Positions 44,685 to 55,870 of a stretch of DNA of 64,000 bases are shown one piece after another. The stretch comes from Heterocephalus glaber (lineage: Eukaryota; Chordata; Mammalia; Rodentia; Bathyergidae). The notes under the pieces were generated by a model that saw only the letters and a list, made by a program, of their open reading frames with translations, ran no database searches and was not told the origin of the DNA. Position 1 is the stretch's first letter. The number at the start of each line of letters is the position of its first letter. The stretch covers positions 1,117,433-1,181,432 of the forward strand of contig NW_004624805.1 of assembly GCF_000247695.1 (NCBI RefSeq), written 5' to 3'. The position numbers and the translations under genes are program-made.

Positions 44685-45178
44685 CTCGCCCCTGATGACT
44701 GGGCCAGCCCAAGAAGTACGAGAAACACGATGCGGCAGTGCCTGTCTTCTGCCCTAAACCCCACGTTCTAGGACCCCGGCCCACTGTGCTCAGGCTGGAT
44801 TTGCCCGGCCATTCACCCTTGTTCCTTCTGGCTTCAGTGCAGCTGTGGGGAAGGCCCTTCCCAGGTGGCCAGGAGCTCACTTCAGGGACTGCACCTTGCG
44901 GACCCAGCAAGCCTGAGCCCCCACCACACGGTGGCTACCCTTTGCCTTTCCCTGTCCCACTCCTGCCCACTGATGCCAGGGATTGGGGTTTCTCACTGAT
45001 AAACTACTCACACCCTGAGCTCCGGGAACCAGACTGATGCAGTTTTGTCAGGCTTCAACAAAGAAGCTCCAAAATCACAACGTAAAACTTCTAAGGGTCA
45101 GTTTCATATTCAGAGCTGTTCATTTTGCATATTTTGTAAATGAGAGGGTTCCACTGGGATTCAAAGTTCAATGGGGCA
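44685..45178. other. Unassigned sequence
   Basis: No supported gene or repeat. Confidence 0.5.
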
Positions 45179-45276
45179 GGGGCCGGGGATTTAGCTCAGT
45201 GGTTCCATCACCTGCCTCAAAAGCACAAGTCCCGAGTTCAATCCCCAGTACCGAAAAAAAAAAAAAAAGAAAAAAA
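45179..45276 (+). mobile_element. ID SINE (young type), full length
   Basis: GGGGCCGGGGATTTAGCTCA, TTCCATCACCTGCCTCAAAA, GAGTTCAATCCCCAGTACCG, then A15-G-A6. Flanking TTCAATGGGGCAG and TTCAAGGGGCAG could be a decayed duplication. Confidence 0.92.
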
Positions 45277-45436
45277 GGTAAACTAGAATTCAAGGGGCAG
45301 AAAAGGCTGGATTTTGCAATGGGTTCTAAATGGGCCTGACTGTGGTGGAGCCAAGTGGCCCATGTCCTTGAGGACATGCTGCTCCCTCCCAGAGGTCCTG
45401 CCCCAGTGCAGGCCATGCTGAGCACAGCACAGAGTC

Positions 45437-45500
45437 CTCTCTCTCTCTCCTCTCTCCTCTCTCTCCCTCTTCCCTCTCTCTCTCTCTCTCTTCCCTTTCC
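45437..45500. repeat. (CT)n-rich microsatellite
   Basis: CTCTCTCTC runs with TCC and CCT interruptions. Its complement (GA-rich) keeps minus-strand frames open across 45168-45564, coding for Arg/Glu runs that are not meaningful. Confidence 0.93.
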
Positions 45501-45639
45501 TGGATTTGCACAGCAATGTACAGTGTGGTCCTTCATGCCACAAAGCATTGTGGGAGGTCAGCAAGGACCTCAGGCTGAGTCAGGGGGAACTGAGCTCATA
45601 GATTCTGTCACATCTCCCTAGATGCATCTCAGCATCTTG

Positions 45640-45850
45640 CCACTGCTTAGTGGCATGTGCATGGGTTTGGAGGGTATGAATTCCTAGATTTGAGTCCAGA
45701 CTTTTTTCCTTGGTTGCTTGGTGGACGTGAGCAAGTCACACCAGCTCTCTGGCCTCAGGTCCTCCTTTGGAAAGAGGAGTTTTGACCCTAAGATGTATAC
45801 TTAACAGAGTGGCTGTTGGCACACAGGCAAAGATGGATAGGAGAGTGCTC
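45640..45850 (+). repeat. MIR SINE, sense, nearly full length
   Basis: GCATGGGTTTGGAGGGTATG, CCTAGATTTGAGTCCAGACT, GTGAGCAAGTCACACCAGCT and GGCCTCAGGTCCTCCTTTGG in MIR order. Confidence 0.75.
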
Positions 45851-47585
45851 AGAAAACCAAAGGGAACCCAAAAAAGCGTTTGTTGTTAATTTGTAGCAGA
45901 CAGAGAAGGGAGGTAGGAGAAAGAGGGAAGAGGAGCGGTAATAAGACCCCTACCTATGGCGGCTGTTCCGTCCTCTACACACGCTCTGCCCCTCTTGGCC
46001 ATTCACGACCCCCTCCGCCTCCGCCTGTCTCTTCACCTGGCTCCCTCCGCTCTTCCTCAGGTCTCAGCTTAAAGCCGCCAGGAAGCCTTCTCTGTCTCGC
46101 ACTTGAGGAGGTCTCTGGCAGGTGCCTCTGTGCCCCTGTGCTACCTTGAACTGGACCTGTCAGGGCCCTTCTTCCTACCTTAATCCTGCTGCCTGAGGAT
46201 TGCCTTCATCGTCCACAGCACCATGAAGCCAGGGCCCCAGTCCCGGCAGCACTTCAGTCCTGACACAGTGCTTAGCACAAAGCTCAGGATGCTCGAGCGC
46301 ACTGAGAAATGAGAAACACGTGAATGGCTATGTCCTCAGACCACTTCAGGGTTGAGAAGGAGAGTTAAAATGCTTGTGCTGAGTGAGTCATCAACCTCAT
46401 CAGTAAATAAATACTCTCAGTACCAAAGTACCACAGACCACCGGGTAGAGCATATCACTTATGTGTGTATGGCTATTACGGCTTCTTTATTCAAGTTCAG
46501 AGTGAAGGGGCCCAGCTTTTTTGGTGGCTAAGGGAGCCCTAAACCCTATGCTCCTGAAAGCCTGATCTGTTGAATAAATTCTGCTTATTTAGAACATATT
46601 GAGGCCTAAACAAAAGCCATCAGTGGTTTCTCGCATCACTGAACTGCGGAGTGGGCTTGAAACCCTGAATCCCTATTCCACGGGGCTCAAGGAGACTCCA
46701 TCTTCATTTAGGGTTAAAGTCATAACAAACATTATAACTGTGAATGACAGAATTTTAGACAACTTTGGCATTTATATAGCATGCTTTTAAAAAACAAAAC
46801 CCTAACATGTAAATATCAGAAGTTTTACTACTCTGTACTTAGTGTCTAAATCTTCAAGTCAGGTTTTTAGGGTAAATCTCACTCCATGAAGAACAGTCCA
46901 GCAGCTTGTCTTAGTGGTAATTTAACACAGAGGTCCTAACTTGTGTTACTCAATTTGTCACTGCAGGGAGAATGGCAACTGTGTTGAATGTGGCAGATAA
47001 AATGGATGCATTCAAAGCCAAACTAGAATTATGGGGTAGTGAGCAAACACTGAGATTTTTGACATATTTCAAACATTAGCAAAGATTTTAAGAGACTGAA
47101 GTGGGCCTTTTTCTCCCTGCTAGTATATAATAGCATATCTCAACTTTCAAGAGTTTGAGCATTGCTTCTCCATTACAAAAGACTGCCCAGATGGGAAGGA
47201 ATGAATCCATGACTCATTTAAGAATAAGCCAGGTGAATTGACTTTGTGCTTAGAAGATCAGCTACTTGAGCTTGCAAATAATGGTGGCCTTAAAAGTATG
47301 TTCGGGACAACTTCAAGTCTCCACGTGTTCTGAATTAAAGTCAAGGCAGAATATCCTGAAGTTGGCACAAAAGTACTGAGAAGCCTGCTCTCATTTCTAA
47401 CATCCTATCTTTGCGAAGCAGGATATTCTACAGTGACAGCAACTAAAATGAGATTATGGAGTAGACTGAACACTTCAGGAGTCACTGTCTCCCCTCGCCC
47501 CCAGATGGGACCATCTAGCCACAGAAAAACAAGCTCAGGGCTCCCACTGATTCTGCATTATGGTGAGATGTATAATTATTTTATT
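45851..47585. other. Unassigned sequence
   Basis: Balanced to 46300, AT-rich after. A short L2-like terminus is possible near 46255-46320 (CACAGTGCTTAGCACAAAGC). No gene. Confidence 0.45.
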
Positions 47586-47589
47586 ATAT

Positions 47590-47745
47590 AGCACAATATG
47601 ATAATAATAGAAACAAAGTGCACAGTAAATGTAATGAGCTTTGAATCACCCTGAAAAAACCCCACCCTTGTCTGTAGAAAAATTGTCTTCCATGAAACCT
47701 GTCTCTGGTGCCCAAAAGGTTGGGAACTGCTGATTTAACACACCT
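47590..47745. repeat. hAT-type DNA transposon remnant (MER1/Charlie-like)
   Basis: AATGTAATGAGCTTTGAATC, AGAAAAATTGTCTTCCATGA, AACCTGTCTCTGGTGCCCAA and AAGGTTGGGAACTGCTG match the end of a non-autonomous hAT element whose complement begins CAGTGGTCCCCAACC. Only this end is present. Confidence 0.65.
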
Positions 47746-49200
47746 GTATGTGCTCTAGAAATTTCACCTGTATGTAGCTCATGGCAGCTGTAATAAGTAT
47801 GAGCACTACCACAAATAGCTCAATAACAGGTACTGATTTTTCTGCCAAATTAAAAAAGACTATGAAGGATATGAGGTGAGTCTTTGATACAGTTGATGTC
47901 AAATTATGACCAATATGATCAGTACATCTTGTGAAGGCTGCAAGTCCTAAAGGAGCATAACCCAGGAGGCATGATGACTTTGTAAAACAACAGACAGAGC
48001 TGTAATAATACACTGGACTAGCATGCATGAGGGCCTGGGTTCCGACAAAGAAATGAAAATGAAAGAGGGAAGAAGGGAGGAGGGAAGGCAAGGGAAAATA
48101 AACACCTTACGGTGGGCTCCAAATACGAGATAGTTTGAAACACTTGGGATTTGTCACTTCCTTAGTTTCCCTTAAGGCAGAGGAGCAGGTTTAGAAGAAG
48201 AACGCAGGGGTTCGGTCCAGAGCTCTGCATCAGTTTAAGATGCCCAGGTGGGGCAATGCATGCCGGTGGTGTGGGCATCCCTTGCTCAGGAGTGAGGTCT
48301 GTGGTGTAGGGTGAATGTGGACACGTCAGGGTGCCATGCCGCGCAGAGCCATGGGCAGGAGGCAGTGGTCCCGGGAGTGTGGCTGCAGGAAGTGGGAGTC
48401 TCAGCATGGCCCTGAGACACTGAGCAGATGAGGTGCTCCCAGCGCCTCACACCCTGTCAGGCCTGCTCCGCAGAAGAGCACCTGGGGAAACACAGGCGTG
48501 CTCGTCAGCGTGCGAGGGGCCACCTGCGGGCCTCCTCAGGCTTGTCTAGTGTGAGGGTTGCCACCCCGGGCCAGATGCCCTAGTCGGCACCACCGCTGTG
48601 GGGACCTGCGGTACAAAGCCCCTCCAGGGCCACAGGAGCAATGTTCCCTTGGTCTCTCCTGCATTTGCTCCTGGAAGTGGAAGCCTCTGATGTACTCCAG
48701 AGAACGCCTGGAGAACCCACTTGCTCTCAAACTGGGACTGTTGCTCACGTTAACAGAAAGAAATGCTACCACCCTGTAAACACTCTTGGCTCTGCAGGTC
48801 CCTGGCCGTGGTCCCACGGTCTCCTTTCCACGCCGGGAGTCTGGAGACTGGCCTGGCCCCTCGGCACCTGGCTGGCCCACAGTGGGTGCACTGCTGGGAA
48901 AGGCTGCTCCCCTTTTCAGGCCCTTCCCACTTCCCTGCCCCTGTGTCGGGAAACACTGCAGCCTCAATCCCTGCCTTTCTGTTCCCTTCCCATTTCCTCC
49001 CTTTTGCAGCCTTTGTCACCTTTTTAATCTTCAGATTGTGTGTGATTTTGCCTGTAAGTCCTGCAGAGAAATAAAATAAGCCTCATCACCACCTTCTTTG
49101 ATGAGGTCACTTTCATCTTTAAGTAATAAGAACACTAAACCCCTCTTGACCCCTCTGAGCCCCTTCATGGGACCCCGTATCACAGTGTCTCTTACTGTCA
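47746..49200. other. Unassigned; short ID-like remnant near 48010-48045
   Basis: ACTAGCATGCATGAGGGCCT followed by GGGTTCCGAC resembles the second half of an old ID. 48500-49020 is moderately GC-rich with overlapping frames (143 codons minus at 48536-48967; about 100 plus) and no recognisable product. Confidence 0.45.
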
Positions 49201-49204
49201 CCGC

Positions 49205-49330
49205 AGCTCGTGAAACACAGGTCTTATGATTGGTGCTTTGCCGATGGGTAGACTAAAACCCAGAAACCCAAAGTCATTTGGCCAAGCCCATTCAGTGTGA
49301 AGGAGGATTTCCTTCAGCATTGCTTGTCCT
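49205..49330 (-). repeat. MIR SINE, antisense, partial
   Basis: GCCGATGGGTAGACTAAAAC, CCAGAAACCCAAAGTCATTT and GGCCAAGCCCATTCAGTG. Confidence 0.5.
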
Positions 49331-50630
49331 TGCGTTGACAGCCTGGTCTGGGTGTGTGCCTGTTTGGCAGTTTGCCCACTTGGCTGTTGGCTAACCATCA
49401 TCAGTGCCCCCTGCTGACCTAGGGGAATCTGTCACCAGGGAAGGCAAGAGTCCCTCTTCCCACAGTGGAAATAAGATGCACCAGGCATTCCTTGTCTTAC
49501 TCTCTCCCAGCTGGACACAGACTTGAGACCCAGCAGATTGGATGCCTGCTTTGTCCTCAGTGTCTTCAGGGACAGCATGCCACTTTGGAGGGCAGGAGGA
49601 TCAGATATAAGGAGACAGTCCAGGTTTCAGTGGCAGCACCAAGTGTCCAGTACTTGGGGCCAGGGGCAGTGCCCTGACTGTGATCATGAAGACCACCTAG
49701 ACCCCAGGTCTCACCCAGCCCCAGGTCTGATCCTCTAGTCTTCTCAGTTCAGTGAGTCCTCACATCTTTCCAGTAAGGCCTCTGGCTCGACTCACCCAGA
49801 ACTGCTTTCTTGGACTACAATCAAGAGCTTATTATCCATGCTGCTGAGAAATCCAGCCAGTGGTCCACTGATGGGTTTTCCATTCAAAAACAGATGTTCC
49901 TATACAGATCCTTCGTGAGACTGAGGACAAAATGGGACCAAGGAAAAGGAGTTTTCTTTGCTCTTCTTTGGTGTTAAATGGAAGGCCATGACAGCAACAA
50001 GACCATTAGAAAGTCCTTGAGAATGTGAATGAAAGGTTCACAGAGACTCGGAGGATCGGGGGGTAGGTGGAGTTCTTTGTTTCACTTTCTTCCTGGCCCT
50101 ACCCATTTCTTGCTGTGCAATTTAGTGCTTCCCTTTTGCATGGATTATTCCATTTTTAAATGTCAAAGGTTGGATTGGCTGCCTGATTCCTAGAAGGATC
50201 ATGACTGGACATATCTTGGAAAGGGGGTTAAGGCTTCTGTTTATTTTTGCAGGGCTTAGAAAGTCATGGCAACTCAATCCTAATTACTTCTTTTGCCTAC
50301 CAGATGGCAAACCCAGAAAATATTGCCAAGGACAGAAGATACTCTGCTGTACTCTGGGGTTCTCTAAATCATTTCTTTAAATGTTGCAGCAGAACAGCTG
50401 TCTTGGGCTAACTGAAAAGTCCTTGGAAGAGAGCTCACCTACCATGCAGAAACATGTGGCCAGGGCTGCTTCTGTAAAACACATGTTAATAGGTATAAGG
50501 AATTCTCAGGAACAATAATATATTGCAGCACCAAATGGACAATTGTTAACACTGTCCAGAAAAACATGTTATTATGTGACACAGGAGTAGCTCTAAAGCA
50601 CCTCCTAGCAATGCAGAGATAGGTGTGTGT
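49331..50630. other. Unassigned sequence
   Basis: No supported gene or repeat. Confidence 0.5.
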
Positions 50631-50634
50631 CTTA

Positions 50635-51062
50635 GTTACTTTTCTGGTTGCTGAGACAAAATACTTCACATTCACAGTTAAAGGAGGAAAGTTTACTTTG
50701 GTTCATGATTTGTAGAGGTTTCAGTCCATAATCAGTTGCTCCAAGGCAGGGTGGCATGGTAGACAGGCATCACAGAGGAGAAACAGTTCATGGTGGGCAG
50801 AAGGCAGCAAAGAAGTGAAGAAGCAAAGCACCAAGCAGTAAATGGCCAGCAACAAGGAGCAAATGCAGCAGCTCTTTCTGTCCCTTATATCTTATTCAGG
50901 CTATCATATAGCACTCACACCCTTAATCCTAGCACCTGTAGATCAATCCCAACATCACATCCTTGACCCCAGTACCACACACTTTAGGTCCAGCCACCTC
51001 TGAAAAGCCCTATCTGTGACTGTGTGAGGCTTTAGGGGGACATCTGGACACAGCCACAACAG
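50635..51062 (-). mobile_element. Rodent MaLR-like LTR, antisense (family A)
   Basis: TTACTTTTCTGGTTGCTGAG, ACAAAATACTTCACATTCAC, TTTACTTTGGTTCATGATTT, GTTTCAGTCCATAATCAGTT and GGACATCTGGACACAGCCAC follow the antisense family A order. Confidence 0.7.
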
Positions 51063-52620
51063 TGTGTGTGGAGAGGTCACAGGGTTGGGATGCTGCCAGA
51101 GGACCACTTAGGTTACCCACAAAGCCCCTCACTGCTGCATCACTGACCTAGAAAAAGCCATGTTGCTCAAGAACAAGAAACTGCAGTAGAGTGAGGGCAG
51201 AACTAAAACAGAACCATTCGTTTTTAGCAACAGATCAGAAACAAGAGAGTTACAAAAGACAGTTGATAAAGATAAATGCTTTAAAGTCAGACCTTGGAGC
51301 AATTTCAGTACAAGTTAGCAATTCTCTGTAATCCATGGATCCTCAAAGAGATTCAGAAACGACTAGTCTAACATAGAGCCACAGGGTCTGTTTGCAGATG
51401 TTGGACCGTGTAGGATGGGGCATCTAATCATGAAAGGTTAGAAGATCTGAATGCCTGGCACAGAGGGAGCTCCCCAGCTGCTTGGTTCAAAGTTCTAGCC
51501 ATCTTAATAGGGAACATGTAGGTGTTAGCATCAAGCTCACACTGTCATCAAGTTCTATTTCCAGAATAAGACCAGGGCCCAGGTCACTAAAACACAAGAC
51601 CTGCTTTGGCATCAGAAATGCCTTTAGGAGGCTGCCCAACCCTAGCCCTCTGGGCCCCCATTTTGGTGCATAAAGTCTGAGCACTCCCTGTGGCTGCCTG
51701 GGATGAATTTCCTCACGCCCAATTTCATATCAACCTCAGACTCCTTCTGAGGGGTCCAGCAGACCAGCAGAGGAGAGGAGCCACTGATATGAACTTTCTG
51801 TAAACACAAAGAGAGGACAGCTAGTCTCTGATGCTCAGAACTCACAGACATTTCAGCTGGCACTGGCAGCAGTCAATCCGGAAACAATAGGCTGCAGTGG
51901 TTGCTTCACTCAGTGCTGGACTTTCCTCCTCTTCCCAGAAGTCCTAGCGAATGGGGAATCAATATACCAGATGCTTATCTTCAGAAAGGTAATGTCAAGA
52001 GTTCAGACAAGAAAGATTCACTTCATTTATCTACTTGTCTGGGGCTGAGCACAGTGAGTGGATGTTGCATTCTCTGTTGGTCTCAGGGCCTGTAGTTTGT
52101 TTTCCATGCCATCAGCTGGGGAGTTCTTCCTTGGCCCTTTATCTTAGTGCAACAGCAGAGGACAGATGTTTGCATATTCAGCAATGGCAAAACATTGCAG
52201 ACTTAGAATCTTTTCTCTGAATGGCATTGATTTACTATTGCTGACTCACTTTCAAAAACATCTCTTCAGCCTTTTAAAAACCTGAAGTAGATTCTGACTC
52301 TGACTTCAGCTCTACACAATGCAGAAGCCAATCGCATGCGTAGCTGTACAGCTGAACTGCAGCTCTATCTACTTCTCCTTATCTGCCAGCCATGCAAAGT
52401 ACATTCTTTTGTAGGGAAGCAAAGCCAGACAGCCCTTGGCTTGCCTGGTTTTATTCTTTTCTAGTCTGTTCTTATCCTTGTGAATTTGCAAAGCTCTTAT
52501 ATCCTGTTCTAACTACAACTACAGATAACTGAGTTCTGTGCAAGGGGAATTCCATGGAATCAAATTGCTCTGAAGTTATATATTTTTGCTCCTCAGTGGC
52601 AGGAGAAGAATGAATAGTAC
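51063..52620. other. Unassigned sequence
   Basis: No supported gene or repeat. Confidence 0.5.
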
Positions 52621-52624
52621 CAAT

Positions 52625-52860
52625 AACACCTTGCAATGACACCTTACCTTGTCCCAGTTATCTCTATATGCATTGCCTTTAGTTTGCAGTGATCCTGCAG
52701 GGCAGATGCCATTCCTATTTTACAAATGAAGAAACTGAGTCTCTGAGGAGGTTAGAAAATGCCAGAGTCATCCAACTATTATGTGTCAGAGCTGATTGGA
52801 AAGTCTGTATTTTTTCTAATATTCAAACTGAACAACTGAAATTATTGTCTAGGCTTAGAA
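52625..52860 (-). repeat. MIR SINE, antisense
   Basis: ATCTCTATATGCATTGCCTT, GTGATCCTGCAGGGCAGATG, TTTTACAAATGAAGAAACTG and GTCATCCAACTATTATGTGT in antisense order. Confidence 0.8.
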
Positions 52861-52914
52861 ATACCAATGACAGCTCGGGGGAATCTCGATAATAACACCC
52901 ATTGAAAGGAAAGA

Positions 52915-53062
52915 CGACTAATATTTATTGAGCACCTACCAGGTGCCAGAACTTGTGTGCATATCACCTTCAAAATCCTCATAATAATTTTGTAATTTAG
53001 AGAGTACTTTTTATCCCTGTTCTACAAACAAGGAGACTGAGATCTGGAATAGCTAAAGAAAT
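52915..53062 (-). repeat. MIR SINE, antisense, left part (split by a retrocopy)
   Basis: TAATATTTATTGAGCACCTA, CCAGGTGCCAGAACTTGTGT, TCCTCATAATAATTTTGTAA and ACAAACAAGGAGACTGAGAT, then GCTAAAGAAAT where the insertion begins. Confidence 0.85.
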
Positions 53063-53571
53063 AAAGAATAACTGCATATTTGGATAATATCAAGGGGCCA
53101 TCACAGATGATTGACGTATACTTTTTCAGTTTGCACTTAGAAGCTGGCACTCTGTGTGGTACTTTGTGATACACATGGATGAAATTGCCTAATAACATTT
53201 CTTAGATTATATTTCCATCACATGTCACATGACTGTATTGAAATTTAAATTTAAAAAAATTTTGGCCTATGTGGAGTCTACTAGCTAATTAGAATTTTTT
53301 CTCCAGACCACTAAAATTTGTCCAATATTAGTTTTGAAAATCTTTCTAAAACAAATCACATCTTCTGATGTCTTGTTAATGCTTGAGATTTTTTTTTAAT
53401 TATATGGAAAAATGTTCAAGTACTTTTCAGTTTTGCTTTGGTTGAGTTCCATTATATTTGAATATTATGATAGGTTTTTTTCCCTTGCATTGTTTTTCTT
53501 TAAATAATTTTAATTTTTGTATATGTGTATGTTTAGTGAACGATTTAATAAAGTTGTACATTAAAAAAAAG
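53063..53571 (+). pseudogene. Retrocopied mRNA 3' end (5'-truncated), parent not recognised
   Basis: About 500 bases of AT-rich, non-coding sequence end in GATTTAATAAAGTTGTACAT (AATAAA) followed by an A-rich tail. AAAGAAAT stands at 53055-53062 and at 53572-53579, and the interrupted antisense MIR resumes directly afterwards. This is L1-mediated retroposition of an mRNA 3' UTR. It contains no convincing coding frame, so the truncation point lies in the UTR. Confidence 0.7.
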
Positions 53572-53670
53572 AAAGAAATTTTCTCAGGAAATACAAGCAG
53601 TAGTTGATGGAGCTGAGCCTTAGATCCAGATCTGTGGTCTCTAGATTCCAAACCTTGACCATTCCTCAGT
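53572..53670 (-). repeat. MIR SINE, antisense, right part of the split copy
   Basis: After the duplication, AGTAGTTGATGGAGCTGAGC, CTTAGATCCAGATCTGTGGT and CTCTAGATTCCAAACC continue the antisense MIR (consensus AGTAAGTGGCAGAGCTGGGA, CAGGCAGTCTGGCTCCAGAG). Confidence 0.75.
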
Positions 53671-54153
53671 GGTGACACTTGGCAAATGTGTACCCAAGTT
53701 CACTCTACATTTGTCTGCAGTGCTCTGGGGAGAGGGTAGACATTTCTGACTTGGGGAATGAACCACTGCAGTGAATCATAATAGAATACAAGGAACAGAC
53801 ACACACCTTTGATAGACGTGCAAGATGCTGTGAGTAGAAAGATGGGCCGGGACTATGAGCCACTGAGATGGGAAACCTCCCTCACAATTAGAGCAGTGGC
53901 CTCGGTAAGCAAGGATGAAACGGAGCAAACTGGATTTTCCACCAGTTCTCAGAGGGCATGAACTCAACTTTTATAGTTCATAGGACAATTCGAGTTTTGA
54001 GTTGGGGCAGAATGACCCCTAGGAGAGGACAGGCTAGCCAGATTGTATGAGCCTTCAGTTTTGTCTCAACACGGTAGCTCTGGGGAGTCAGAGTCTTAGT
54101 TTTATTTTTGATATAAAACGTATTTGAATTAAATTGCTTGGTTTTCGAAATTA

Positions 54154-54158
<5 letters not shown>
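53671..54158. other. Unassigned sequence
   Basis: No supported gene or repeat. Confidence 0.5.

Positions 54159-54192
<34 letters not shown>
54159..54192. repeat. (TG)n microsatellite, 17 units
   Basis: Perfect TG run followed by CGACC. Confidence 0.97.
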
Positions 54193-54195
<3 letters not shown>

Positions 54196-55439
54196 CCTGT
54201 TAGGACAGCTGTGATGTAATGGGCCCTAGAAATCCCAACAGGATATTCGAATTCATTTTATTAGAGTACATAAGTTTTTCTGGTTGTCATACCTGATTAT
54301 AGTTTTTAAAATGGGGCCTCTTAAAGGCAAGGAAAATTCCCATAGACAGGTGCTTCTATTAGACTGTAAGGTGTCACTTCACACTTGTACGATGGTTTAG
54401 CTGATATTGTGGGAATACTTAGCATCTGAAACTAAAGACAAAGCAAGCTGGAGCAGCCTGATGCAGAAGATTTGGGATCTGAACCAACTTGCGTCTGTCC
54501 CTCTCCATCTCCACTTTGGATTGTGAAGGCTTGGATATAGTTTTTCTTGATAAAAGAAATTAATTGCATATATTTTTCAATTACTAAAAAATAAACAAAT
54601 GGAAATTGGTGATTTGTATTAATCCAGAATTTAATCTGCTTTAACTCAATTACTCCAGATATGTGAATTCCCCGTTGGGTTGATTATAAGTTGACTCAAA
54701 TTTATTTTTTATTGTTTGGCTTATATCAGAAGCCTGCATTTTATAAACCTAAGCTACATTCTTATTTTTAAACTCCATTTTCTCCAATAAATTTTATTCC
54801 ACATTTTGCGCCCTATTTTGGACACAGCTCTATACTTTTGCTTGAGAAAGCAGGGCTACCAAACTCTTCTCATCGACAAAATTAGGCATTTGTAAACTGG
54901 CTTATGAGTAGGTGACGGCATAATTAAACATCCAAACCAGAGCACTTGTGAGAGTCAATGGGAGCATTATTAATTCTGCTCAGCAATAGGATTAAACCAA
55001 TGGTCCCAATCAAACAAAAACATACGGTCACCATGCTTCTCTGAAAACATCGTCATTTTATACTTTCTGTGAGCATATAAAAAAGGATTTGAATTTCCAC
55101 ACCATCGGCTCTGCAATAAAAATAATGGTAGAAGATTTCCAACATGATCAACAATGTTGAGTATAAATTGGTTTGATTAAAATGTAGTTTGATGAAAATT
55201 TCTGGCTAGAAAGCTTCATTAGGAAAAATGGTTCAGAGGTTATTATTTTCAACAGATACCTAGCAGTGCTGTCTCACACCTCCTGTGAACCAGAGATCTA
55301 TGCTAGAGGGTAAGGATGCTAAATGTGGTAAACAGACAAGAGTCTAGTCCATTGCAAGGCTTCCTTGCAATGTAGGGAAGAATGCAGATGAATAAACAGA
55401 CACTTCAGTTACTTTTGATGCCTAAAGAAAGGACATCAT
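54193..55439. other. Unassigned AT-rich sequence
   Basis: No gene. Long AT-rich tracts (54540-55250) without a repeat that I can name. Confidence 0.5.
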
Positions 55440-55870
55440 GAGAACACGAAAGGAGGCCACCATGTCTTGCAGCCGTGGTGTAAGGGGCGTCCAGGGAGAG
55501 CTTACAGAGAGATCGGAGTAAGCAGTGAACAACACGGCGGAGTGCCACAGGCTGCCAGAGGAGCATGTTCAAAGGCCTGGATGCAGCGGGAAGCGGGCAC
55601 CTTTGGGGTTGGAAGTAGATCCATCTGCCTCCTGTGCAGCTCTGGGTGGGCGCGCTCAAGCCACCGGGCTGGGTCTTGACAGGTCTTAAACCTGTGATGA
55701 GGAGTTCTAACTTTGCACTGAGGGTAACAAGGAAGCGAGTGCTTGTGAGGGAGATCTGTCGGTCTGGGTGTAAGGAGCAGATCCGGGCGTAGGCGAGCCA
55801 GAGGGCAGGAAGGCAAAGCAGCAGAGCAGGAAGAGGGGAACGGTGGCGGTCTGGAGGAAGGCAGCGGCGC
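55440..55870. repeat. Ancient mammalian interspersed repeat (family not named)
   Basis: GAGGAGCATGTTCAAAGGCC, TTAAACCTGTGATGAGGAGT and TAACAAGGAAGCGAGTG match, in order, a widespread old repeat with words like ACAGCATGTGCAAAGGCC and GGCAATGGGAAGCCA. The 185-codon minus-strand frame at 55405-55962 lies over this repeat and is therefore unlikely to be a gene. Confidence 0.4.

Noticed and set aside
45168..45564. Arg/Glu-repeat frames resembling an RS- or RE-type protein
   Set aside because: They are the complement of the CT microsatellite, flanked by an ID SINE.
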